Source of the DNA: Clostridia bacterium
Lineage (GTDB): Bacteria; Bacillota; Clostridia; Oscillospirales; Acutalibacteraceae
NCBI GenBank assembly: GCA_017428525.1
Contig: JAFRQQ010000013.1
Coordinates: 1-64,000 of the forward strand
Length of the DNA stretch: 64,000 nt
Reading direction: 5' to 3'
Every line of letters starts with the position of its first letter. The first letter of the stretch is position 1. The notes under the pieces were generated by a model. It was not told where the DNA came from. It was given only the letters and a program-made list of their open reading frames with translations, and searched no databases. This document shows, piece by piece, positions 42,921 through 51,700 of the stretch. A program made the translations under genes and the position numbers.

Positions 42921-45900
42921 TCATCTCGCCGTACCGATCAGCCGCACAAAGAGCGCGCGGAAGAAGCTGACGATGCTGTTGAGGAAGGATTCCCGCGCGC
43001 TGAGGTCTTTGATCTCAAAATCCACGCGCACCGTGCCGGAATAATCCCCGATGCCGACGACATAGGCCGAGGCCGTGCCGATGGCGGTGTTGTTTTTGTA
43101 ATACACCGTGTAATCCGTGCCCTGCCGCAGCGTGCGCCCGCCGTCAACGACGGTCAGCTTCGGCTCCACGGGGCTGCCCGTATACTTCTGCGCCACGGGC
43201 TGCGCGACGGAGGCGTTGGTGATGCTGCGCGTGATGATCGTGAAGTGTGCGACGCTCGCGAGCATCTGATAGTCGCCCAGGCCTGTCACGGTCACCTTCG
43301 CCTGCCCGACGTGGATGTTGTCCGCATAGGCCGCGCTGTAATCCACGGCCTGCGTAAGCGGCGCGCCGCTGCAGGAGACCTCGACCGGCGGGGTGATCGC
43401 CCGCCCGGTGTAATATTGATTCGGGATCGGCGCGATCATGAGCGTGGTCACGGGAATGCCCTGCACCAGCGCATAGCTGTGGGCATAGGAATTCTCCATG
43501 CAGACGATCGTCAGGTTCGGGCAGTCGTCAAACGCATCCGGCGCGATGTCGGTCACGGTGTCGGCAATTACGGCGGTTTCCAGGCTGTCGCAATCGGCAA
43601 AGGCCTGCGATCCGATGGCCGTGATGCTCCCGCCGACGCCGACGGTTTCCAGACTGTCGCAATTCAGGAAGCCCTGCTCCGGGACGGCGGTGATCGGCTG
43701 TGCCTCCGGCAGCTCCTCTGCGGCGGCCTGTGTGCGCAGCGCCGGCGCTAGGTTCGGCCCGCCGGTCTGCGGCTGTGCGGTCGCGCCGAGCTGCAACTCA
43801 GTGAAGCTCGTGTAGGCGAAGGCGCGCAGATCCGCAAAGGTCAGCAGCACGAAATTGAAGCTCTGCAGGGCGTCGCAATACCAGAACGCCGCGGCTTTGA
43901 CGTAGCGGATCGGCGCATACCAGCGCACGCTTCTGAGCGCGGAGCAGCCGCAGAAGGCCATCTCCTCCACCACATACACGCTCGCGGGCAGGGTGATCTG
44001 CGTGAGCGCGGTCTGATCCTTGAACATGCCGATGCCGATTTTCTGCACGCGCGGGCCGACGGTGACGCTCTCGAGCGGGCAGCCCTTGAAGGGCGAGGCA
44101 TAGGCGGACAGATGCGCCGGCGTCAGCTCGGACCGGATCGACGCGAGCGTGATCATGTTGTTGGTCTCGCAGTCGACCGCGTTGAACTGCAGCGTGCGGA
44201 TCGCCGCGCCGGAAAAGGCGGCGTTATGCAGATAGCGCACGTCCGGGCCGATCGTCACGGCGGTCAGCGCCGCGCAGTCAAGAAAGGCGTTCTGCTCGAT
44301 CGCGACCACACCGCCGGCAATTGTCAGCGTATGCAGAGCGGCGCAATCCTTGAAGGTTTCCGTCTGCAGGCGCAGGCTGCTGCCCTGCAGGGTCGCGGCT
44401 TCGAGCGCGCTCCCCTGAAATGCCTGCGGGCCGAGGAAGCGCAGCGACGGGCTGAGCGTGACGGACCGAAGGCCGCTCTGCGCAAAGGCGTTGACGTGGA
44501 TCACTTTCAGCCCGGCGGGCAGGCCGATCGCTTCGAGCGCAGTCGTATCGGCAAAGCAGCTCGCGCCGATGACAGTCAGGCCGGCGGGCAGCGCCACGCT
44601 TGTGAGCGATGCGCATTCGGCAAAGGTGCCCGCGCCCAGCCGGTCAACGCCGACAGGCAGCGTGATCTGCTGCAGCTGCGCGCAGTATTCAAACGCGCAG
44701 GCGCCCAGCTCCGTCAGGCCCTGCGGCAGGGTGATCGACGGAATCGCCGTGAACGCAAAGGCGTCCGTTCCGATGGCGGTGACGCTCTCGGGGAGCGTGA
44801 TCTGCGTGAGGGCCGTGCAGCCGCGGAAGGCGCCGCTGCGAATCTCCGTGACCCCCGCCGGCACGGTCACCTGCGTGAGGGTCTTATTCTCGGAGAAGGC
44901 GTAATCGGCGACTGCCGTCACGGGCAGGCCGTTGAGTGCGGCGGGCAGGGTCAGCGCGGTCGCGCTGCCGGTGTAGCCGGCCAGCACGACTTCATTGCGG
45001 CTGTTTACCAGATACTGCCAGTCGCCCGCTGTCAGCGGCGGATCGGCGGTCATATGGTCGAACCAGAGGCCGCCGTCCGGGTCGATATGCCGGATATAGT
45101 GGCCGCCGTCGAGCGGCATCATGCCGATGTAAGGCACAACGCCCGGCGCGCCGCCCTTGCGGAAAACGATCCGATCCGGTTGGCCGAAAATATTGCCGAC
45201 CTGCACACCGAGGTTATAGAAGCAGCTCACATTGCCCTCAAAAACCACCTCGGACGGCATGCCCACCGACATGGCTTCGACGTTGTTCTTGTGAATCACC
45301 ATGCGATCCACGCCGGTGCGTCTGTTTAAGCCTTCGTAACCGAACACCGTCAGCTGATCATAATAGGGGTCCGACGACGCGGGCACAATGATCTCCGAGA
45401 TGCCGGTGGCCGCGAAATTGGTCAGAAGCAGGGTGAGCGTCGTCGGCAGCGCGAGCGCGGTCAGCTGCGGGCAGTTGAAGAACGCATAATGCTGGATCTC
45501 CTCGAGCCCTTCGCTGAGCTGCACCGTTTCCAGCGCGGTGCAGCGGTCAAAGGCATGGGAACCGATGCGCCAGACCGTGCCGGGCACCGTCACGCTGCGC
45601 AGCTGCGTCATCGCGGGATTCTGCGGCATGGAGAAGGAATAATCGTGGTTGATCTCCAGCATATCGTAGTAGCTCGGCAGACCGGCGTCCGGCGAGAACG
45701 CATAAGGCCCGATCTGGCCGACCGTGTAGCCGTCGATCGTTTCCGGCACGGTGACGTCGGTCGCGCTGCCGGTATATTTGACGATCAGAATGCGGTCCGG
45801 AAAGCGGCCGGATTCCCGGTCCGCGTAGTACATCCAGTCGCCGCTTACATGCACGTCATTGCCCAGCGCCGCCGTGGAGCGTTCCGTATCCGGAACGGCA

Positions 45901-46013
45901 GCCGCCTGCGCGGGCGCAGCCTGTTCGGGCGCGGCCTGCGCAAGCAGCGCGGTGCCGGGCAGCAGCAGCGCCAGACAGAGAACAATTGATAAAATCCTGC
46001 GTTTCACGGTCAT
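42921..46013 (-). CDS. Large secreted BspA-like leucine-rich-repeat surface protein
   Basis: 1030 residues. The signal peptide is MTVKRRILSIVLCLALLLPG with cleavage near AQAA. Between about 60 and 880 run many LRR_5 (BspA/Treponema type) units, recognisable as LPAGVTEIRSGAFRGCTALT and LPESVTAIGTDAFAF; each has a -GAF.GC..L- core. Residues about 885-1000 hold two MBG/YDG-like segments (YTGSPVEPKLTVVDGGRTLR, YYKNNTAIGTASAYVVGIGD). The C-terminus ends ESFLNSIVSFFRALFVRLIG, the shared amphipathic tail. BspA-type proteins bind host or partner surfaces. It is the third gene after an ECF sigma and anti-sigma pair, overlapping the latter by 4 bases, so its output is probably controlled by that pair. 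Confidence 0.92.
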   Translation of the reverse strand: MTVKRRILSIVLCLALLLPGTALLAQAAPEQAAPAQAAAVPDTERSTAALGNDVHVSGDWMYYADRESGRFPDRILIVKYTGSATDVTVPETIDGYTVGQIGPYAFSPDAGLPSYYDMLEINHDYSFSMPQNPAMTQLRSVTVPGTVWRIGSHAFDRCTALETVQLSEGLEEIQHYAFFNCPQLTALALPTTLTLLLTNFAATGISEIIVPASSDPYYDQLTVFGYEGLNRRTGVDRMVIHKNNVEAMSVGMPSEVVFEGNVSCFYNLGVQVGNIFGQPDRIVFRKGGAPGVVPYIGMMPLDGGHYIRHIDPDGGLWFDHMTADPPLTAGDWQYLVNSRNEVVLAGYTGSATALTLPAALNGLPVTAVADYAFSENKTLTQVTVPAGVTEIRSGAFRGCTALTQITLPESVTAIGTDAFAFTAIPSITLPQGLTELGACAFEYCAQLQQITLPVGVDRLGAGTFAECASLTSVALPAGLTVIGASCFADTTALEAIGLPAGLKVIHVNAFAQSGLRSVTLSPSLRFLGPQAFQGSALEAATLQGSSLRLQTETFKDCAALHTLTIAGGVVAIEQNAFLDCAALTAVTIGPDVRYLHNAAFSGAAIRTLQFNAVDCETNNMITLASIRSELTPAHLSAYASPFKGCPLESVTVGPRVQKIGIGMFKDQTALTQITLPASVYVVEEMAFCGCSALRSVRWYAPIRYVKAAAFWYCDALQSFNFVLLTFADLRAFAYTSFTELQLGATAQPQTGGPNLAPALRTQAAAEELPEAQPITAVPEQGFLNCDSLETVGVGGSITAIGSQAFADCDSLETAVIADTVTDIAPDAFDDCPNLTIVCMENSYAHSYALVQGIPVTTLMIAPIPNQYYTGRAITPPVEVSCSGAPLTQAVDYSAAYADNIHVGQAKVTVTGLGDYQMLASVAHFTIITRSITNASVAQPVAQKYTGSPVEPKLTVVDGGRTLRQGTDYTVYYKNNTAIGTASAYVVGIGDYSGTVRVDFEIKDLSARESFLNSIVSFFRALFVRLIGTAR

Positions 46014-46969
46014 CCCTCCCCTTTCTGTGAAATGACAAAGGATGCGGTGCAGCCCTCATAGCTGAGGGTCACCATGGTTTTCGCCGCGCGCCCGGCGGTC
46101 AGCACCTCCGTCGTCACGGTGTAGTCCGCCGCCGAAAGCGGCTGTTCCGTGCCGTCGCTGTAGACGGCGTACACTTTCATCCCGGCCAGGTCCGGCGCGG
46201 ACGCATCCGCCGCCGTGAAATCAAAGTTCTCCGGGAATACGGCATAAATCGAATTGAGCTTCGGGGTCTCGAGCGTATCGAGCACCCGCACAGAAAGCGT
46301 TTGCGTCAGCCCCGCCGCGCGCACGGTGACGGCGGTCTCCCCTGCCGCGCGGCCGAAATCCGCGGGCGCCAGCACGGTGAATTCCGCCGGCTGCTCCGTA
46401 CCGTCCGACAGCAGCGCGAACACGGTCAGCCCGTCGGCGCAAAAGGCCTCGCCGACGTCGTATTCCGTTTTCCAGCCGTCGCCGGTTTCCACGCGGATGC
46501 CGGTCACGGTCGGAGCGGCGGTCGTCGGTTCCGAAACAGGAACCGTCGTCGGCGGCACGGGCGCGGCGGTCGGCGCCTCGACGGACTCCGGCGCCTGCGC
46601 GAACAGCGCCGCAATCTTCTGCGACACGGCCTGCGCGACGGTGATATCCTCGCCCGTGCGCAGCTGGGACGCCGCTGCGAGCAGCAGCGCCGCAGCAAGA
46701 CCGGCGGCAAGCGCGATGCGCGCGCCGTGCTCCCTGCGCACGCCGATTGCTTTCATAAACGCTTTGTGTGAGGTCGGCGGCAGCACCGCCGCGTCCGCGC
46801 CGCTGCGCAGCGCGTTGACCGCATCGGCGCACGCGTCGATCAGATCGAAATCCGCCGCGTCTCCTTTTTCCAGCTCCGCATCCATGAGCGCTTCGAGCGC
46901 TTCGATCTCGCGCTGCACAAAGTCAGCGGCGAAATCCGGATGCTGCAAATGGGCCTGCGTCACGGTCAT
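46010..46969 (-). CDS. Anti-sigma-like transmembrane protein with extracellular Ig-like (Big) domains
   Basis: 319 residues. Residues 1-80 are cytosolic and helical (QHPDFAADFVQREIEALEAL), the expected place for sigma-factor binding, although no ZAS zinc motif is visible. One membrane helix lies at 84-102 (RIALAAGLAAALLLAAASQL). A Thr/Pro linker (about 128-150) leads to two bacterial Ig-like units outside: TGIRVETGDGWKTEYDVGEA with LTVFALLSDGTEQ, and NSIYAVFPENFDF with KVYAVYSDGTEQPL. The gene starts 7 bases after the ECF sigma gene and overlaps the LRR protein gene by 4 bases. The Big domains may sense a surface partner. Its anti-sigma role is inferred from position and topology. Confidence 0.75.
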   Translation of the reverse strand: MTVTQAHLQHPDFAADFVQREIEALEALMDAELEKGDAADFDLIDACADAVNALRSGADAAVLPPTSHKAFMKAIGVRREHGARIALAAGLAAALLLAAASQLRTGEDITVAQAVSQKIAALFAQAPESVEAPTAAPVPPTTVPVSEPTTAAPTVTGIRVETGDGWKTEYDVGEAFCADGLTVFALLSDGTEQPAEFTVLAPADFGRAAGETAVTVRAAGLTQTLSVRVLDTLETPKLNSIYAVFPENFDFTAADASAPDLAGMKVYAVYSDGTEQPLSAADYTVTTEVLTAGRAAKTMVTLSYEGCTASFVISQKGEG

Positions 46970-46976
46970 CTCAGTC

Positions 46977-47519
46977 TCACACTCCTTCCTGATCCATATC
47001 CATCTGTTTTACCAGCTGTATGATTTTTTCGCGCAGCCGCACAAGGCGCATCGAGGCGGCCGGACGCGAGATCTGCAGCTCCTGCGCAATGGCCTCCACG
47101 CGCTCGCGGCGGACATACCGCCGTTCATAGAGCGCCTGCTCCTCCGGGCTGAGCGTGCGCACCAGCGCCGCGGCCAGGGCGTCGTAATCGATCAGCGCGA
47201 GCCGGTCGTCCTCCGGCAGCGCGCCTGCCCCGCGATCCTCTGCCTGCGTGAGCGGCAGCTCCCGCCGGGCGGCGGCCGCCTGCTGCTGCCGCGCCCGCTT
47301 GACGAACTGATCCGCCGTGCGGTAGAGGAAGGCCTGCGGATGCGCAACGGTCTCGCCGCCGCGCAAGGTGCGGTAAAGGACAAGAAAGGCCTCCTGCACG
47401 CAGTCGTCTGCAGCCTCCCGCGCGCCGTTCAGGCGGGAAAGACAATAGTTGAACAGCTTGAGCCGATAAGCGTCGTAACACTGCTCGAGCAATGCGTCCG
47501 CCGCTTTCTTCTGCGTCAT
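46977..47519 (-). CDS. ECF-type RNA polymerase sigma factor
   Basis: 180 residues from the ATG at 47519 (AAAGGAGG). Region 2 is seen in ALLEQCYDAYRLKLFNYCLS, DDCVQEAFLVLYRTL and PQAFLYRTADQFVKR. Region 4 is seen in LSPEEQALYERRYVRRERVE and IAQELQISRPAASMRLVRLR. The spacing is right for an ECF sigma with no extra domains. It is the first gene of a three-gene operon with an anti-sigma-like membrane protein and the LRR surface protein, the classical arrangement for autoregulated surface signalling. The promoter at 47610-47638 looks like sigma-A. The target promoter of this sigma cannot be read from one operon. Confidence 0.9.
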   Translation of the reverse strand: MTQKKAADALLEQCYDAYRLKLFNYCLSRLNGAREAADDCVQEAFLVLYRTLRGGETVAHPQAFLYRTADQFVKRARQQQAAAARRELPLTQAEDRGAGALPEDDRLALIDYDALAAALVRTLSPEEQALYERRYVRRERVEAIAQELQISRPAASMRLVRLREKIIQLVKQMDMDQEGV

Positions 47520-47609
47520 GCTCCCGCCTCCTTTCATTCGGATGTCCTTCACCCTGTAGTCAACGAAACCGCAAAATGTAACGCGCTTTTTTGCGCTTTT
47601 CCGTTTTTT

Positions 47610-47638
47610 ATTATATCAGATTCCCCGTGCAGTGTAAA
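47610..47638 (-). promoter_or_regulatory. Promoter of ECF sigma operon
   Basis: Minus-strand TTTACA, 17 bases, TATAAT; about 90-base leader to the sigma start. Confidence 0.7.
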
Positions 47639-47657
47639 CTCTTGCGAAAAAAGTCCC

Positions 47658-47686
47658 TTGATTTTTTGCCGCCGCTGCGGTATGAT
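47658..47686 (+). promoter_or_regulatory. Promoter of metallophosphoesterase gene
   Basis: TTGATT, 17 bases, TATGAT; 31 bases from the start codon. Confidence 0.65.
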
Positions 47687-47717
47687 AGAAGCAGATTCTT
47701 TGAAGGAGGTCCGCGCA

Positions 47718-48713
47718 ATGACTGCTGCCGAATTCTTTTATCACGCCAAGGTGTTCCTGCTCGCGCTGTTTGTGACGCTGATTCCCTATAAGGGCATCGA
47801 CCTGCCGGTCCTGGACGTGAGCGAACCGGACTGCCTGCTGAATGTCGAAATGGTGTCCGACACCCATCTGGAAACGGCGGATCCATTCCGCACCGGTTTC
47901 CTCAAGCAGGGGCTGCGGCGCATGGGCAAATCAAAAACGCCGGTGGATGCGATCGTCGTTGCGGGCGATCTGACCAACTACGGCGACGAGCCGTCGCTCG
48001 CGCTGTATTATCAGCTTTTGAAGGATTACGCCCCCGCGCAGGTGATCACCGTGGCGGGCAATCACGACATCGGCCACGCGGGCGACCGCGACAAAACCGA
48101 TCTGACGCGCGAGGAATGCCTGGCAAACGTGATCAAATATTATAATGAATATAGCGGGCGCGACCTGACGACGAATTATTACAGCGAAACGATTAAGGGC
48201 TATAAATTCATCGTGCTGGGCGACGAGGTGATCGACGGCGGCCACTGGGACGCGATTTCCATGACGCCCGAGCAGCTGGACTTCCTCGACCGGGAGCTGG
48301 CCGAGGGCACGGCGAACGGCAATCCGGTCTTTGTCTGCTGCCACTGGCCGCTGGACGGCATCAACGGCGAAAATACGATCTGGGGCGGCGACAGCGGCAT
48401 CACGCCCGAGGAATATCCGGTCAAGGAAATCCTCGAAAAATATCAGAACGTCTTTTATATCAGCGGTCACATGCACGGCGGCGTGCGCGCGGAAGCGGTG
48501 GGCGAGAAATACGATATGCCCATTGCCGAGCAGGTCAACGGCGTGACCTACATCAGCCTGCCCTGCTACGGCATCGTCAACTGGTACGGCATCACCTGGT
48601 CGGGGCTCGGCGCCCAGCTGGAGGTCTACCGCGACCACGTGAATCTCCGCCCGCTCAACTATCTGACCGGCAACTGGTATCCGAACGCGAACTACACCTT
48701 CGCGCTGGTCTGA
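47718..48713 (+). CDS. Membrane-anchored calcineurin-like metallophosphoesterase
   Basis: 331 residues starting at 47718 (GAAGGAGG). A short N-terminal hydrophobic helix (FFYHAKVFLLALFVTLIPY) may anchor it. The five metallophosphoesterase blocks are complete: VSDTHLETAD, VVAGDLTNYG, TVAGNHDIGH, VCCHWPLDG and ISGHMHGGV. The segment NYYSETIKGYKFIVLGDE is almost identical to the broken copy at 34954. A C-terminal beta region (GAQLEVYRDHVNLRPL) ends in a Tyr-rich tail. It probably hydrolyses a phosphodiester or phosphomonoester at the membrane face; the substrate is unknown. Monocistronic, ending at a strong hairpin. Confidence 0.88.
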   Translation: MTAAEFFYHAKVFLLALFVTLIPYKGIDLPVLDVSEPDCLLNVEMVSDTHLETADPFRTGFLKQGLRRMGKSKTPVDAIVVAGDLTNYGDEPSLALYYQLLKDYAPAQVITVAGNHDIGHAGDRDKTDLTREECLANVIKYYNEYSGRDLTTNYYSETIKGYKFIVLGDEVIDGGHWDAISMTPEQLDFLDRELAEGTANGNPVFVCCHWPLDGINGENTIWGGDSGITPEEYPVKEILEKYQNVFYISGHMHGGVRAEAVGEKYDMPIAEQVNGVTYISLPCYGIVNWYGITWSGLGAQLEVYRDHVNLRPLNYLTGNWYPNANYTFALV

Positions 48714-48729
48714 ACGCAATAACGGCAAA

Positions 48730-48765
48730 ACGCGCTGCGTCGCAAGGACGCAGCGCGTATTTTAA
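48730..48765 (+). terminator. Rho-independent terminator shared by convergent genes
   Basis: 12-bp perfect stem ACGCGCTGCGTC / GACGCAGCGCGT, loop GCAAG, tail ATTTTAAT; A-rich on the other side. Confidence 0.85.
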
Positions 48766-48794
48766 TACGGTTGACTTGTTGCCGGACCGGCGTG

Positions 48795-51700
48795 TCAGAA
48801 GGTCTCTTTCACCGTCTGGACAATGACCGGCAGCTTGCCGAACAAACCGCGGAAGAAGGCGACCAGCTTTGCGAAGAAGCCGGTGTTGACCTTGACGGTT
48901 TCAACCTCGCTCTCGGCGAGCACGGAGCCGTCGCTGCCGATCAGCCTGCACTGCACGGTGTAATCGGCGGTCGCTTTTTCTTTCTTATACGTTTCGCCCG
49001 TGCCGACGTCCTTGCCGTCAACGAACCAGTGGACGACAGCGTCCGCCGGCGCATCGGCCGTGATCGCCGTGAAGGTGATCGTCGTTTTATAATCCACGGA
49101 TTTCGTCGCGGTGTAGTTTTTGATGCTGACGACCGGCGGCGGGAGCTCCTCCCAGACTGCGTAGAGCGTGGTGTCGGCGGCAAGATTGAACTGCGCGCCT
49201 GCCTGCGCCTGCGCCGCGGTCGCGTTCGGATCCTCCGACCAGCCGCGGAAGGCATAGCCCTTGCGCGCGGGCTGCGCCGCGGAAAGCGTGATCGCGCCGA
49301 TGCCCTGCTGCGCCGCGGGCGCGCCGTCGCCGCCATTGGCGTCATAGGTGAGCGTGAACGGATTCTGCGTCCACTGGGCATAGAGCGTCACCGTGGCGTT
49401 TTTGGTGTAGCTCGCGCCGGGGGCGTAGCTCGTGCCGGTGCCGTCGGCTTTCGTGTTCCAGACCGCAAAGGTGTAGCCCGCGCGGGTCGGCGTCTGATCG
49501 CTGAGTGTGAGCGCCGTGCCGTAGGTCTTGGTCTGATTCGCCGGGGCGCCCTCGCCGCCGTTCGCGTTGTATCTCACGGCGTAGGCATTCGCTTTCCACA
49601 CGGCGTAGAGCGTGGTATCGGCGGCAAGGTCGAATTCCGCGCCGGGCCGGATCGGCGCCGCGGTCGCGTTCGGATCCTCCGACCAGCCGAGGAAGCTGTA
49701 GCCGGTGCGGGTCGGCTGCGCATCGGAGAGCGTGACCGTGCCGATGCCCTGCTGCGCCTCGGGCGCGCCGGCGCCGCCGTTGGCGTTATAAGTCAGGGTG
49801 AACGGATTCTGCGTCCACTGGGCGTAGAAGGTCACCGCGGCGTTCTTGGTGTAGCTTGCGCCGGGGGCGTAGCTCGTGCCGCCGCCGCCCACCTTCGTAT
49901 TCCACACGGTGAAGGTGTAGCCCTCACGGGTCGGCACCTGATCGCTGAGCGTGAGCGTCTTGCCGTAGGTCTTGGTCTGATCGGCGGGCGCGTTTTCGCC
50001 GCCGTTGGCGTTGTATTTGACCGCGAAGGTATTCGCTTTCCACTGGGCGAAGAGCTCGGCGTCCGCATTCGCGGTGTAGCTCGCGCCGGCGGCATAGCCC
50101 GTGCCGGAGCCGTTGGACTTCGTATTCCAGCCGGTGAAGGTGTAGCCGGTGCGGGTCGGCTTCTGATCGCTGAGCGTCAGCGCCGTGCCGTGGGTCTTGG
50201 TCTGCGCGTCCGGCGCACCGGAGCCGCCGTTGGCGTTATATTTGACCTCGTAAGTTTTCAGCTCCGTCACTTCGCAGAATCTCGTTTCCTTGCCCACTTC
50301 CACCGTTTCGCCCGGCAGATAGACCTTCGACGGCGTTTCGCCATCGATCCGCCAGCCCACAAGCTTGTAGCCGACTTCGCTGCTATCGCTGCCTTCGCTG
50401 CCCGGCAGCTTGAACGTGCCGGGTTTCCACTGCGCCGTCATGGTGACGTCGCCGCCGGTGGAAAGATTGATCATTCTGGAACCTTCCGCGAATTTCGTCT
50501 GCCGGAATTTGAAATTCCGCACCTGCCCCCAGGGCGCCGAATTCGGCGACTCCGTGTTCTGGAGGCGCACGCGCAGGGTCTTGTCCGCATCGCCGCAGCC
50601 GCGCTCGTCGATCGTGAACGTCACCGTGAAATGCACGAATTCCCCGGGTGTGCCCGCGTTCGTATTCGCGTAAACCGTTGTGTCGGAGGTGGAGGTGGTC
50701 CCGTTGCCCGCCAGCACGGTCGGAACCCGGTCATCCTCGCCGCCGCTCAGTCCGATCTGCAGATTCTTGGGGGTTGCGGCGTCGAATTCCAGCGTGTAGA
50801 CCTCGCCCTGCAGGAAGGGGCCGGGAATGGTATTTTCGAAGATGGTCGTGTAGAAACTGGTTTTATCATCGATATTGAACGTGTTGCTGCCGTAAAACCT
50901 GCCCGAATCCGCCACGTTGACGTAATAATCGGGCGTTGCGGTGGCGCAGACCCAGCCGTCAAAGACGTTTGGAACATTCCGGGTATAGAGGACGCGGTCG
51001 CCCGCCGCATTGCAGATGTTGGCCGGGACGCCGCGCGCAAACCCGTTGGCGGCCGCGGACCCGGGCACGCCTGAGGTCAGCGTCTGCGCGGCGGTGGCGC
51101 CGGTGGATGATCCGTCGCTCGCGTAGTTTACTTTATATTCGTTGTCAAAGCGGATCGAAATATCGGTTGCTTCGTTATGGCTGCACACGTCCATGCCGTT
51201 ATAGGCATAGATCTGGGTGATATACGCCCCGCGTTCGTCGTTGTGATCGCTCAGATGCTCAACGAAACGATAATTATAGCTTTGGCCGTCGACCAGATAG
51301 TCGCCCTGCGTGCCCCGCCGTTCGGTATAAAGTTCCCAATTCTCCCGGTACCCGTAGTAGTTCTTGAGATCGTCTAATTTTTCCGGCGGCGTCCACGAAA
51401 TGAATATCACGTCCCGCACCGAGGAATAGCCGTTTGATTCCACCTGCGCGTAAATATCGTAGCTGTCCGGGCCGCTGCGCACGGCGGTGCTGCGGGTGAC
51501 GGAAGCCGCTTTGCCGACCATGGCTTGGCGCGCCGCGACCAGGGCTTGCCGTGCTCTTTCCGAATCCTCGCGCGCCGAATCGGGATTGCCCAGCACCTTT
51601 GCCGCATTCTTCATCGCTTCCTGATAAGCATCCCAGCCGGATTCAACATTGCCCGGCTGCCGGTCGCAGCTATTTTCCATCGCGTCAAAATAACTCTGGC

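Noticed and set aside
48771..51074. 767-codon open frame with apparent repeats on the plus strand
   Set aside because: Its repeats simply mirror the InlB-type repeats encoded on the minus strand.
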